Made by a program: the position numbers and the translations under genes
Shown here: positions 21,721 through 33,159 of the stretch, one piece after another
Layout of the letters: every line of letters begins with the position of its first letter
How positions within the stretch are numbered: the first letter of the stretch is position 1
The notes under the pieces: model-generated
Database searches by the model: none
Told to the model about the DNA's origin: nothing
The model's input: the letters and a program-made list of their open reading frames with translations, nothing else
NCBI GenBank assembly: GCA_029204045.2
Contig: CM055066.1
Location: 22,734,120 to 22,798,119 of the forward strand
Length of the DNA: 64,000 bases
Direction of reading: 5' to 3'
From: Tillandsia leiboldiana
Taxonomy: Eukaryota; Streptophyta; Magnoliopsida; Poales; Bromeliaceae

Positions 21721-24319
21721 TGTCACGCCCCGGGTGTAAACCGGAACCCGGGCCTGTATACAGATCCGCCGCGCACACGGTATTTCCCGCGTACACGAAG
21801 CGCCAAACCTGCTCAGATATAAGAGATAATAATAAAAGAGCAATAAAAACAAAGCTGAACTAAAAACTAATACATCTCAGACTGAAGCTGGAAATAAAAT
21901 ACAATACATCTGTATAAATGATACATCAGTCTCTCCCAGCTCACCAAAATAAATACAACCTGCTGGCAAAAGCCAGTCCCAAATGTAAAAGTACAACCGT
22001 CTGAGGAAACATGGGTACAACAACAGTCCAGCTAACCCGCTCATCCTGCCTCGAGATCTACCTACTCAGCCGTCCTCTCTCCTCGACCCGCCGCTGAAAG
22101 CCCAGCAGCACCCGCAGAAGACACTGCAAAACAAGGGAGAAGAAAAAGAGGAAAGAAGAATGGGGGTGAGAACTACTAGTAAACCAGTAGCCTCCCCTAG
22201 TGGGTAAAACCTCAAACTCTGACACACCCACTAGGTCTACCAGAGGCAAAAAGGAAAGAAGAGTGGTAAGAAATGAAACTGCTGAAAAAGAGAAATCTAC
22301 CACTACTATGCCTCTAAAATACAGTCCTAGACTGGAATAACCATATGCAACAATAACCAACCGTCCCAGATGAACCCAATTTGTACCGCCCTCATCATCG
22401 GGCACGTAAGCCGCGCCGATGTGATAGCAAAATTCCTGCTGCCGCCCTCATCATCGGGCAAATAAGCCGCGCCGATGTGATAGCAAAACTGTCCATAACT
22501 GTCTGGCCCCGGCCTCCGGAGGGGATCTCGAGGGGAGCGACCCACACGAGGAAAGCATCATCGGGCAATAACCGCGCCGGTGGGATAAGTAACAAAAGCA
22601 GGATTGGATCAGAACTATAAAGCCCCAGTGGAACACAACCCTCCACTAAAAGAAAACTGATCCCCAATCTGATGCATAAGTGATCATCCGGTCAATCGCC
22701 AAAATCCGCGATCGCCACAATACCTCACAATCCACAACCAAGTCTCACCACCTCACAAATCCGAGTTTCCTACGCTGAGATACAAATTCGACAAGGAAAC
22801 CACCTCGAAATATACCAATCACAAAATCTGAATCACAAGGTTCTGTAAACAGGAACCTTTCACCTTCGGGGAAAATTTAGAAAATACCAAGAAAATTTGG
22901 AGATATTCCTCGTGATGTGGTGATGCAAAACGCCTCTTGAATCACCCCAATCCGATGCCTGTGCGCGAAGATATCGCCGAAACACTGTGGTGCTGTCCAA
23001 AACTCCGCCCACGAAAATGGGTCAAAAGAAAGCTCGGGAAACTCCAAGATAAACTCGAAAATAGGGGGAGCTCAAAATACAAAGATCGAATCCCTACCAG
23101 TCGTGAGTCCAACCGCGCAAGAATCGCCTCAATCGGAGGTCGAAGTAAGCCGGGGGAGTCCTCGCACCAAAATGCGACGAAGAAGATCACAAACGAACGA
23201 GCGTCGTGCCGCGCCGTAAAAATGGTAACCTCGGGATAAGTGCCGCAGAAAAATCATAGAATCTGTAGATGGATCCGGCTCTGGGAGAGGAAGAGATCTC
23301 GTGAAGGTGGCACTGTGAGAGGAGGAACAGAGAAAGAGCTATTCGGGCTTGAACAGGCCCTATTTATAGCTGGAAGAAACAATTCAACTAATACGCAATA
23401 TGTCCTAGGTTTCGGGCGCACCCAGGGATTCGGGCGCCCGAATCCCCCGCTAGCTCCCCAACGCTGAATGCCCGAAACTCCCTGGTGACGCCATGTCACC
23501 ACCAAACAGCAAACAGCCGAAGGGACCAACCGCCTTGCGCCACGTGGCACGCGCCGCACCCGACGCGTGGCGCGCCCCCGGTCAGCGCTCGCCAGCTGCG
23601 CCCACGTGCGCGCCTGACACGCCGCCTGACACGCCGTCTGACGCGCCACCTGGCACCCCTGCCAGGCACGGTTCCCGAGGCACCCCCCGCGCCTCGGTGG
23701 ACCCCGCGTTCCAGAGCCTTCCAATAGAAAGTCGCCACGTGTCCCGCCGGTCCATGCACTGCGCCCGCCTGCTCCGTGGTCCAAGTCCACTGCACCGACC
23801 AATCTCAACATGCCACGTGTCCTGCCCCTGGTGCACGCCGGCCTGTGGACCGCGCGCCTGCCCGCGCGCTGCCCGCGCCCGCTCCGCCGCCTGCCCGAGC
23901 CCGTCCGCCGTGCTCCACCGCTGCCCGCCGCTGCCCGCCGGCGGCCGGAGTTACTGTTCCGGCGTGAACAGTAACCAGTTGCGCAAAATATCAAGTAGAT
24001 ATTCCATTTTTACCGTTTTCGCGCACTGAATCCGAATTTGATGTCCATTTTGCCAAATTCCAACTCTAAAAATTGCCGAAGGCATCCGGAAAGATGTTCT
24101 TTTGTCCAAACTTCGCGCCGATTCCATTTTTAATATCCGCTTCGCGCGAAACCACTTCTAAAGATCCGACGGAGTCAACCGATCACCCATGCGATCCATT
24201 TAAGCCCGAAGTCCGCCACTTGTGTCCAATTGGTGCACAAACACCTCCATCGCACCCCGTAGGCCTCCAGAAGCCACCCAACGCACAACAACAGCTCTGC
24301 GGAGATTTAGGTCATCACA
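21721..24319 (-). mobile_element. Element A2 5' LTR
   Basis: This 2599-bp LTR is the twin of 3812-6409, with the same 0.9-kb deletion relative to 16027-19466. The TATA box is at 23360-23368 (minus). It differs from the A2 3' LTR at many more sites than from its duplicate, as expected if insertion is much older than the duplication. Confidence 0.93.
23360..23368 (-). promoter_or_regulatory. TATA box of A2 5' LTR
   Basis: CTATTTATA on the plus strand. Same context as the other A LTR TATA boxes. Confidence 0.65.
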
Positions 24320-24916
24320 ATGTCGATCGCCATTATTTTGGAGTGACGTGGGTGAAAGAAAAACCTTGGGACCCGACTGGCTATGGGAAGCTGAAGAAAG
24401 GGTCAAGATTATTCGGCGACTTTTGGAGACCGCCCAGAGCCGACAGAGGAGTTATGCCGATAGGAGGCGGCGTGACTTAGAGTTCCATATTGGTGATCAT
24501 GTTTTCCTGAAAGTCTCGCCATCCAGAGGGATACGCCGATTTGGAGTACGCGGAAAGCTTAGTCCGCGGTTTATTGGGCCCTTCGAGGTACTCGAGAGGA
24601 TTGGCCCAGTGGCTTACAGAGTTGCACTTCCCCCACGCCTTGCAGGAGTTCATGATGTTTTCACGTCTCAGCTTTGAGGAGATATGTTTATGATCCTACG
24701 CACGTGATTGACTTCACTCCGCTTGAGATCGGTGAGGATCTAGGGTACGAGGAGCGCCCATTGCGGATTCTGGCTCGTGAGGTGAGAGAATTGCGCAATC
24801 GGGCTATACCGTACGTGAAAGTGTTATGGAGTAATCACGAGAAGCGGGAGGCTACTTGGGAGCTGGAGACGGTGATGATGGATGCTTACCCCCACCTGTT
24901 TGAGACTCCTGGATGA
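24320..24916 (+). pseudogene. Ty3/gypsy integrase C-terminus with chromodomain (element C)
   Basis: This continues the integrase interrupted at 16026. After RSPLFWSDVGE come the basic helix and the GPF/Y-like module. A one-base loss near 24656-24660 then shifts the frame. The second frame (from about 24674) gives RRYVYDP, then a chromodomain: EERPLRILAREVRELR, IPYVKVLWSNHEKREATWE and a tail AYPHLFE, stopping at 24914-24916. Chromodomains on integrase tether chromoviruses to histone marks. The shortened form seen here fits the Tekay/Del group. The full domain is readable, so its loss was not the first damage to C. Confidence 0.88.
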
Positions 24917-24950
24917 GGAATGTTTAGTTTCGAGGACGAAACTTTCTTTT

Positions 24951-24962
24951 AGAGTGGGAGGA
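24951..24962 (+). promoter_or_regulatory. Polypurine tract of C
   Basis: AGAGTGGGAGGA directly before the LTR start TGTGAAGATCC, preceded by the shared block CGAGGACGAAACTTTC. Confidence 0.82.
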
Positions 24963-25773
24963 TGTGAAGATCCGGATCTCTGGGATGGTTTTGCAGGGCG
25001 AGCAGTGGCTTCTGGAGGCCTATGTTTTGTGATAGAGCTGGTTATTCATGAATCGGATTCCAGATTTGGAACCGGCGCGAAAATCGGATCAAGTTTGCTT
25101 TTGCGGGGGCTTCTGGCAAAAATTAGAAAGAGAATTTGGCGAAACGGACAGCGGATTTGGACTCAGCGCGCGAAAACGATGAAAATGGGCTACTTACTTA
25201 TATTTTTCGGACCTCAAAAAATATTTTTACTGTTCACCCGCCGGAGATACTGTTCCGGCGGCCGGCGGGACCGGCAGGCGGCGGCGCACGGCGGAGCGCG
25301 GCGGCACTGCGGCGGAGCGCGGCCGCGGGCAGCGCGTGCAGGTGCAGGCAGGCGCCGGCAGGCGCGGCGCTCGCGCGGGCGGCTGGTCCATAGGCAAGGC
25401 GTGCACCGGGAGGATGGAGTGTTGGTCTTGCCACGTGGCGTTCCCTCATTGGTCAGGCGGCGTCAAGGAGGGTGGCTTGTCTGTGACACGTGGCGGTCTC
25501 TGGTTGACCGACACATTCCGGAAGACCCGGCGCGTAGACCGGAAGCGTTGACCATGTGAACCGCGTGGGGACACGTGGCATGTCCCCATTTGCTGGCTCA
25601 AGCCGCCCACGTGCACGAGGCACGTGGAACACGAGGGCGGCGGGGACACGCGGCGCTTCCCGAAGGAACTTGCACGGCTGTTTCGTGTTTTAGCACGCGC
25701 GGCGCAACCCGATTGGGTGGTTTCGCTGTTTCCTGTTTTGCCTGGGATTTGGTGTGGAGCCCGAATGCTTGGC

Positions 25774-25782
25774 TATAAATAG
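25774..25782 (+). promoter_or_regulatory. TATA box of C/D LTR
   Basis: TATAAATAG after the GC-rich block, the same form as in A and E. Confidence 0.68.
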
Positions 25783-27219
25783 GCCATTTTGGAATCAATT
25801 TGGAGCCTTTTTTCTGGAGTTTTTGAGATCCAATTTCGTGCCAATTCTGACAGTGAGATTCTACATCAAGTCTTCTTCATTATTTGGGGTTTTAGAGAAT
25901 TTTTGGAGATTGTCTGCTATTTTTCCCTGCGCGATTTCGAGAGTCGCGTTGTTTCTTCGGCATCGGTTTCTTGCGTCGACTTTTCGTCGGAGAGCTCCTC
26001 TAAGCTCGTATTTTGGAACTTTTTGCCAATTTTTGAGGCAGCGTTTCTGTAACAGGTAGGCCTACGATTTTGATATTCATCACTCAGCTCCGTTTCGAGT
26101 TTTTATGGGAGTTTGTGCAGCATCTTTAGACCCCCTTTTTCTGCGACACTTTTTCTGGACAGCGGAGGAGTAATCTTGCAATTTCTCGAGCTACGGTTGT
26201 CGAAAATTGGTGTTTAAGCACTCGATTGACATCTACACTTCGAGAGGATCGCAACTGTATTTTTGTTGGAATTTTTGGAGGGCATCTCGTAAGAGGTAAT
26301 TTCCTGTTTTATGGACAGATGCGCGGTAAGATTACTGTTTTGAGTGATTTGACCTTGCCGCAGTGTTTGGCTCATATCTCGGTGACCGGGAGGACTTTTC
26401 TGATGATTTTTGGTGCGTCGGAATCGTGAGATCGGGAGGATCGTACCCGTTAAGTTTCAGCTCTTTTGGATTCTGGACCGACACGCGCATCTAGGTGGGT
26501 TGGATTTCTTCCAAATTTTATGGAATGCCTTCTAATTATGTTGAAAGCTTGTTAGCATGCCTAGTTTAGCTATTTGTATAGCTAGTATAATCTGATAGAT
26601 GTCTAGATTATTTTTCAATGACAGACCTGAACCCCATTTATCATCTGTATGATCTTGAGACTGTTTGACACTAGATTGCATGATTAGTTGACATTCGAAC
26701 TGCATCTGAACCGTTTTAAAATCATTGAACCCGTTTTAATATAAAAAGTGGCTTCAAAAATAGTTTTAAACATTGTGATCACCCAGAGGGGTTGGATATG
26801 TTCAAGATGCATGAACTCCCGCGCCTAGGGGCCGAGGGGATTTTTATTGACTCCGTGGATGGGTTTCCTAGTGTCTTGGGGGTTTGTATGCACTATTAGA
26901 TTGAGTCGTGGAGAGTTCTCCGACCTGTTTATGGGTTAGTTGGCATTTCGAGTTTTCGATCTGTTCGATCATAGATTATAGCCTGCAGATGCCACTTATT
27001 GAGCCAGATGAGACACGCTTATTCCTCGGTGGGGTAACGCCCCTCGAGAGCCGCTCCGGATGCGATGATGATGATGCGCCTGATGAGGTTGCAAGCGCCT
27101 GATGAGGATGCTTTGCGTGATATTCCGACTGGACCGGGTTGGTGTACCGGGCGACCAGATCGAGTTATGGACCGGGTTGGAGTACCGGTAGAACCCTACG
27201 TTGATACACTAGGGAGGCG

Positions 27220-27576
27220 CAGGCTTGACTAGACCAGATTTGGCAGTCAGAGAGATTGGGTTGATGTGAGCACCTCGTGAGTGAGTGGATGCATTACATG
27301 TTCATAGTTGAGTATTTTTCCTTTGAGCATGATTCCTGAGGCTTGATTGGACCAGATTTGGCAGTCAGAGAGATTGGGTTGATGTGAGCACCTCGTGAGT
27401 GAGTGGATGCATTACATGTTCATAGTTGAGTATTTTTCCTTTGAGCATGATTCCTGAGGCTTGACTGGACCAGATTTGGCAGTTAGAGAGATTGGGTTGA
27501 TGTTAGCACCTCGTGAGTGAGTGGATGCATTACATGTTCATAGTTAAGTATTTTTTCTTTGAGCATGATACTTGAG
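27220..27576 (+). repeat. 118-bp direct triplication in C/D LTR
   Basis: Three near-identical copies, each starting near ACCAGATTTGGCAG (27233, 27351 and 27469). The B LTR has only one such block (near 14480), so it expanded within this LTR lineage. Confidence 0.92.
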
Positions 27577-28122
27577 ATATATTAGCTGTAGTTTCATTTC
27601 AGCTTTCATATTATCTATCTGTATACCTATTGTCTTGCCTCCAGTAGACTTAGTGGGCATATCGTGGATGTTGGTGACGGTACCCACTGGGAACTACCTT
27701 CTGCAGTAGTTCTCACACCCGCTGTGGTGACAGGTTTTTCTGAGGTAGCTGTTCTGGCACCGGTTCGGGCGGAGGCAGCAGATCGAGGTTAGGGCGTGGC
27801 CGCATAGTTCCTTACCAGCTTATTTGAGAGTCAGAGGTAGATGTACCCTGTATATGAGATTCTATTTTTTTACTGGACAGTCTGAGAGATTTATTGTATC
27901 ATGTTCATAGTGGGAGATGACTATGTATTTTGGATTTTATATATTCAGATGTCCAGTTTTTGATTCTGTAGCTACTTATTCTTATTCAGCTCAGATACAT
28001 GTTTAGCTATAGATCTGACTTGTAGGGTAGACGCTTCGTCTGTGCGGAGATTTCCGTACAGATGGCGGATCTGTTGACGAGCCCGGGTCGCAGTTTCGAC
28101 CGCGGGGCGTGACAGATTAGAT

Positions 28123-28135
28123 TGGTATCAAAGCC
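28123..28135 (+). promoter_or_regulatory. Primer-binding site of D
   Basis: TGGTATCAAAGCC, one mismatch from the form in B, eight bases after the LTR end. Confidence 0.88.
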
Positions 28136-28393
28136 TAGGTTGTAGGTCGTTGAGGACTTAGAAACCCTAGGCTTGTGGTTGGACACTAGGATGACTGTCA
28201 AGAGGGACGTGACTTTGGCGAGAGACCTGATTGGGTCTTGACTCCCCAGAGGATTGGGGTGAGAGATTTTGCTTGTTATTTCTCTAAAGTAGTTATGTTG
28301 GCTGCTTACAACATAATGCTTTAGAATAGGTAACATGTTTTAGACTTTCGCTTGATTGGGTCGAGTGGTTGTTGTGTCCTAATGTTTGTTACT

Positions 28394-28675
28394 ATGCTGC
28401 AGACTACGATACCTCCGAAACGTCGTTTAGCGACGAGGGCACATCCTGCTTCGGATGAGGAGCAGCGAAAGGTTGAGCCGACAGAGCATAGTGAGGTCCG
28501 GGAGTTGCGGGCCCAGGTGGTTTAGATGTCAGAGGCGATGAGACGCCAGGAGGACGCGATCAAGCGCCAGGAAGAGAATATGGAACGCATGATGCGCATA
28601 CTGGAGCAGAGAGTAGGGTCGGCAGCACCTTCATCCGTAGAGAATTTGCATCGTTCCTTGGACTAGAGATAGGAC
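28394..28675 (+). pseudogene. Element D gag N-terminus
   Basis: An ATG at 28394 opens a frame beginning MLQTTIPPKRRLATRAHP. A helical, charged segment rich in Glu and Arg follows (VRELRAQV, then MRRQEDAIKRQEENMERMM), with coiled-coil character typical of chromovirus gag N-termini. A stop interrupts it near 28525, and the frame ends near 28664. The main gag domain and zinc knuckle are absent: the sequence passes directly to protease-region matter near 28710. E (36730-37939) shows the expected full arrangement. Confidence 0.7.
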
Positions 28676-28709
28676 CGTTAGCTTGTGCACGTGAGGTTTA
28701 GATTCCTGA

Positions 28710-29010
28710 TCACGTGTCACACAAAGATGAGTGTTGTAGGTCCTTTCCAGTACAGATAGGACCCTGGATTTTACCTATTGATTTGTTGGTCCTACGCCAG
28801 CTCGGAGATTTTGATTTAGTTTTGGGTATACATTGGTTATCCCGATATTATGCTAACATTGATTGTAGAGAGAGGACAGTGACCCTCCGTGGACCAGGTC
28901 ATGAGGAGTGTGTTTATAGAGGATGCCAGAGCACGACAGATGTTGAGTCGTGGATGTACCGCTATCCTAGCGATTATAGAGGAGGTGCCTATGGCAGTAC
29001 CGGGAATTAA
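28710..29010 (+). pseudogene. Element D protease C-terminal / RT linker
   Basis: The frame 28714-29010 reads FPVQIGPWILPIDLLVL and FDLVLGIHWLSRYYANIDC, the region after the active site of a gypsy aspartic protease. The catalytic DTG motif is upstream and deleted together with most of gag. E's counterpart at about 36190-36350 aligns with it. Confidence 0.75.
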
Positions 29011-29049
29011 AAGAATATCTTAACGTCGAGAGATCCCGGGTGTGAGTTC

Positions 29050-29834
29050 ACCTGAGTTGGTGTTGATGCCGCCAGTTAGAGAGATTGAGTTTGAGATTGT
29101 GATTGATGTGGTTTTGGAAACCGTGCCAACCTTGGTAGCGTTTTAGGGAGTATCACCGGTAAGCTGAGAGAGCTGATAGCGCAATTGTGAGATCTGGTGG
29201 ATCGAGAGGTCTGTTGACCCAGTGCCACGTCGTAGAGATACGACGGTGAAGATCCGAGAGTTGGATACCTGAGTATGCTTCCATGCCGTTGATACGCGGT
29301 GGTGATGCCACGCCGTTGATATGCGGTGGTGATGCCACGCTGTTGATACACGGTAGTGATGCCCCGTTGTTAATACACAATGGTGAGAGTTTTATTGTGG
29401 TACGAGCACAGACAGGTTTGGGTTGTATTCCGGCAGTTGCTCTTTTATGAGGCAGGTATCTGTATGGAACCATACAGCCGAGGATTGTGCCCAGATAGTG
29501 TTCAGGACCGAGTAGAGACATTATGAGCTTACAGCGAGGTCAAGTGGATTGACTAATGCCCCAGCCGCATTCATGGATTTAATGAACCGGATGTTTCAAC
29601 CGTACTTGGAGCGGTTTGTCGTGGTGTTTATTGATAATATTTTGATTTACTCCCGAAGCATTGAGGAGCATGAGGAGTATTTAAGGATAGTGCTGCAGCT
29701 TCTGAGAGAGAAGAAGTTGGATGCCAAACTGAAGAAGTGCGAATTCTGGCTTCGGGAAGTTGCATTTTTAGGCCATGTGGTTTCAGCCGCTGGAATGACA
29801 GTGGACCCGACGAAGATTGATGCTGTTCGGGATT
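29050..29834 (+). pseudogene. Element D reverse transcriptase fragment
   Basis: An RT entry segment with stops lies near 29070-29220 (PPVREIEF, then ELIAQL). After a short worn stretch with repeats of a CACGCCGTTGATA type (29280-29370), a clean frame at 29549-29834 gives TNAPAAFMDLMNRMF, then FVVVFIDNILIYS and FLGHVVSAAGMTVDP. The catalytic FIDD motif reads FIDN here, so the second Asp is lost. The RT middle between the two pieces is missing or unreadable. Element E inserted at 29835, and the rest of D is not found to its right. Confidence 0.85.
29830..29834. repeat. Putative target-site duplication GGATT (left half, E)
   Basis: The five bases before E's LTR. The partner cannot be checked because E's right LTR is truncated at 39249. 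Confidence 0.5.
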
Positions 29835-32800
29835 TGTCACGCCCCGGGTGTAAACCAGAACCCGGGCTCGTCCACAGATCCGCCGTGTACACGGTATTTC
29901 CCGTGTACACGAAGCGCTGGTAACCTGCTCAGATATAAATGAAGTAATACAGGAGCATAAAAACAGAGCTAAACTAAAACTAGTACATCTCAGACAAATG
30001 CTGGAAATAAAAGTACAATAATCTCTCAAATATATACATGTGTCTCTCCCAGCTCACGAAATAAATACAACCAGCTGGCCGCAGCCAGACCCAAAATAAA
30101 AGAAAATACAACCGTCTGAGTATACAGGGGATACAACAAAACTACTAAACTCGAGCTCGGGGTAGCAGCTATCTAGTCAGCGATCGTCTTACCTCGATCC
30201 TGGAAAGAGGGTCCCGCAACTCCAGCAGATGACTCTGCAAAACAAAGGGGACAAGAAAAGGGAAAACAGTGGGGGTCAGAACTACTATAAAAACAGTAGC
30301 CTCCCCTAGTGGGTAAACCTCTATCTCAGACCTGCCCACTAGGACTACTAGAGGCAGAAAATAAAACAAGGTGGTGAGCTATACATATAACAACTGATAA
30401 AAGCTACCACTAAGATGCCTCTAAAGTAATAAGCTAAAAGAGTAGCTAAATGCATGCATCAGAGTATACATATGCCTGCCTGGGTAACCCAATCTAGACA
30501 TCGGTGAATACCGGTACTGCCTGCTATGCCTACTAACTCACAACTCAGCTGCGGGATGCAGACCAGTTCCTGACCGACACGGTCCCATCCCAGAGGCAAC
30601 AGACCAGCTCCTGACCGGCACGGTCATAAGTACTGCAACAGACAGGCTCCTGACCAGCACGGTCACAAGTACTGCAACAGACCGGCTCCTGACCGGCACG
30701 GTCACAAGTAACCTGATATAGTAGGACTGGACCAAGACTCTAATTAAGTGGGAAAAACCCATCCACTAAAGAAGTCCCGATCCCCTATCCCCAAATCTGA
30801 TGCACTAATAACAGTCCGGTCAACCGCCCGAAATCCGCGGCTGCCGCGATTACCCTGTCCTCAAACCTGCCTGTCCCCAAATCCCAAAGCTGACTACACT
30901 ATCCCAGTCCCTGCTCTAATCAGGGCATACTATCCCCTATGTCTAAGTGACTAGAGAAAGAATAAAACATGGTTTCTCCTAAGTCAGTTCCAGAATGATA
31001 GTGTAGCAGAAAAAGGTGGCCTATCTAGGTGACCATACAAGCATGCCAAGTCCTTTATTTGATAACATGATCTTAGTGTTCTAATTCTTAAATGAATTAC
31101 AAAATGCCTTGTTTTAATATCTAAAGTACTAACAAGCTATTAGTTATTTCATTCACATGCATAAGTCCCCCAATGACACGAAAAGCATAATATGGTTTAA
31201 GCAGATTATTTCCAATAGATGTAGATGATATATCCTTTTTCCCAGAAATGCTAATCCACTAATAGCTAGTCCTTCTAAAGATGCAAGTGCTAACAGCCAA
31301 ACCGCACTTTCATACAAGCATGCGAGGTTCGATTCACAGATGCCACTTTCGACAAGATATAGGAAACACTTTTAGTATGCCTAGTGGGTGATCGAAAGTA
31401 AGAGGTGATAACGATACCCACCTCGAGCGCTAAATCCCTATCCAAAGAGAAACCCACGCTCGGTCCAAAAAGTCACAGCCACACTGCACAATATATCCCA
31501 AAGGAACAAACACAATTTAAACATACAAAGTTCCCAAAATCTGCTCACAATTACCACAGTCCAGAGTTTCTCAATTTTCACCTGCGAAGAATGCTCGGAA
31601 AAATCCAAGATAAATACTGTCGCGATCCTCGCGATGAACCCGTCGAAACGAGTACCTGCACGTTCAGATTCGATTTTTCTATGCTGAGTTACAAATTCTG
31701 CAAGTGGAACACCCCAAACTGAACTGTCCAGAAAATCTGTGTCAAAGAACCACAGTGAAAGGAGATTTCACCTTCGAAAGAAATCGAAAAAAAATTGAGA
31801 AAAATCCAGAAGACTCCTTGCGGACTGTAGAAGAAAAATGCCTATTGAATCGCCTCGATCCGACGTCTGAGCGAAAAGATAAGGCTAGAACACCGCAGTG
31901 CTGTCCAAAAAATCCGTGAAGAAAAGTGGGTCAAATGGGTGCTCAGAAAACTCCAAGGTCAGCACGGAAAACGAGGAACCTTAAAGCACGGAAGTTGAAG
32001 TCCTACCTGTCGTGAGTCCAACGGCGCAAGAATCGGCGAAATCGGAAGTTGGGGTGAGTCGGGGGAGCCCAAACACTGAGAAGGGGCGAAGCGGGTCGCC
32101 AGAGAACAAGCGTCGCGCCGCGCCGTAAAATAGCCAACCTCGGGATGCGTGCCCCTAAAAAATCCCAAGGATGCACAGTGAAATGCGGATCAAGTAGAGG
32201 AAGAAAAACCCAAGAGAAATCCCTGTGAAAAACAGGTCAGAAAAAGAGCTAAGTGACCCCAAAGTCCCCTATTTATAGGCCCATCCCACTACACCTAAGG
32301 GCCGGATTCGGGCGCACTTTCCGGGCGCACATTTCGGGCGCCGAATCCGCCACAACACGGTCGCACCACAGGCCATCCGACGCGCCCGAATCCTTGCGGT
32401 GAGGCCACGTGTCCCTGCAACAGGAACAGCGGTGCAAGGGTTTCCCGCCGCGCGCCACGCGTCCCCCACGGTCAACGGCGGTAGGTACGGCCCGCCTCTC
32501 GCGTGCCGACACGTGTCCGCACTCGAGTGCGGCCGACCGCCCGCCTGGCGCCTCTGCGCGCGCGGTTGTTCCGAGGCGCCCCTCTGCGCACACCGTGGAC
32601 CGCGCTCTCGTGAGCCAGCCAATTCCCGGCCGCCACGTGTCATGCGCCCGGTCCACCGCAGCCGTGCAAAGTCGCTGAGCCGTGCCGCGTGCGCCGGACA
32701 TTCCAGGCACGCCACGCGTCCCCCGCCCGCGGTGCATGCACCGCCGCGCCTCCCCGTGGACCGCGCTGCGTGAGCCGGCCAATAATAGGCCGCCACGTGG

Positions 32801-33113
32801 CTCAGGCCGATCCACGGTCACCCCTCATGCACCGAAAATTTCCGGAAGCCTTTTGGTCATCCAGACTCCAAATTTAACAAGCAAATAGCCGTTTCAAGCG
32901 TTTTTTCCGCGCTGAATCCAAATCCAACCTCAGATCGGCCCAAAACCTTTTCTAAAATTCGACAAATGCAGCCGAAGGCCAAATCAGCTATCAATGTCTC
33001 ACAAGGTCCATCTGTGGCATCCCTTTGATGCACATGGGCCAGCACACCCAACACTAGGTGTTCTACACAGTGGATTCATCGGAAAGTTGCATGGGAAAAA
33101 ACAGAACACTACA
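29835..33113 (-). mobile_element. Element E 3' LTR
   Basis: This 3279-bp LTR runs on the element strand from TGTAGTGTTC to GGGGCGTGACA. The TATA box is at 32269-32277, with a GC-rich block and several CACGTG sites between about 32400 and 32800. A CAG|GTAGG site (minus) is at 32002-32009. Hairpins lie at 30305-30343, 30282-30299 and 29885-29910. H (50584-53916) is a diverged relative in the other orientation. Confidence 0.93.
32269..32277 (-). promoter_or_regulatory. TATA box of E 3' LTR
   Basis: CTATTTATA on the plus strand, TATAAATAG on the element strand, downstream of the CACGTG-rich block. Confidence 0.65.
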
Positions 33114-33159
33114 TCCTCCGCCACAAGAAAAGTTTTGTCCTCGAAACAAAAGTCATACC

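Larger units (their letters stand above)
16027..24319 (-). mobile_element. Element A2: complete LARD-like LTR retrotransposon
   Basis: This is an 8.3-kb minus-strand element with two LTRs, primer site, polypurine tract and a perfect 5-bp target duplication, inserted in the C integrase gene. The interior is only 2.25 kb and codes for nothing intact. Its LTRs resemble those of E and H (shared ends, hairpins, TATA position), so it most likely used proteins of a related chromovirus. It is the same insertion event as A1, copied by duplication. Confidence 0.93.
6906..24818. repeat. Tandem duplication copy 2 (17.9-kb unit)
   Basis: The unit would run from inside the B 5' LTR through element B, the first half of the C integrase, element A2 and the integrase tail, ending at the TGA trinucleotide at 24816-24818. 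The same TGA occurs at the join (6906-6908) and at the matching LTR site (14349-14351), so the join has 3 bp of microhomology. The head-to-tail reading is inferred from the junction; only the last 6.9 kb of the other copy is visible. Confidence 0.7.
24963..28114 (+). mobile_element. LTR shared by elements C (3') and D (5')
   Basis: This 3152-bp LTR starts TGTGAAGATCC and ends GGGGCGTGACA. A polypurine tract and integrase tail precede it, and a primer site and gag follow it. It therefore acts as 3' LTR for one interior and 5' LTR for another. It carries a GC-rich ACGTG block, a TATA box at 25774-25782, a CAG|GTAGG site at 26053-26060, a 118-bp triplication at about 27220-27576 and hairpins at 27652-27712 and 28040-28061. 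Confidence 0.9.

Noticed and set aside
24222..24319. Start of an apparent 151-codon protein leading into integrase sequence
   Set aside because: Its first ~33 codons are A2 LTR sequence fused by chance to the integrase frame; the same holds at 6312-6409.
32269..32888. Opposing long frames in the E LTR GC-rich part
   Set aside because: No domain, overlapping on both strands, located in U3/promoter sequence.
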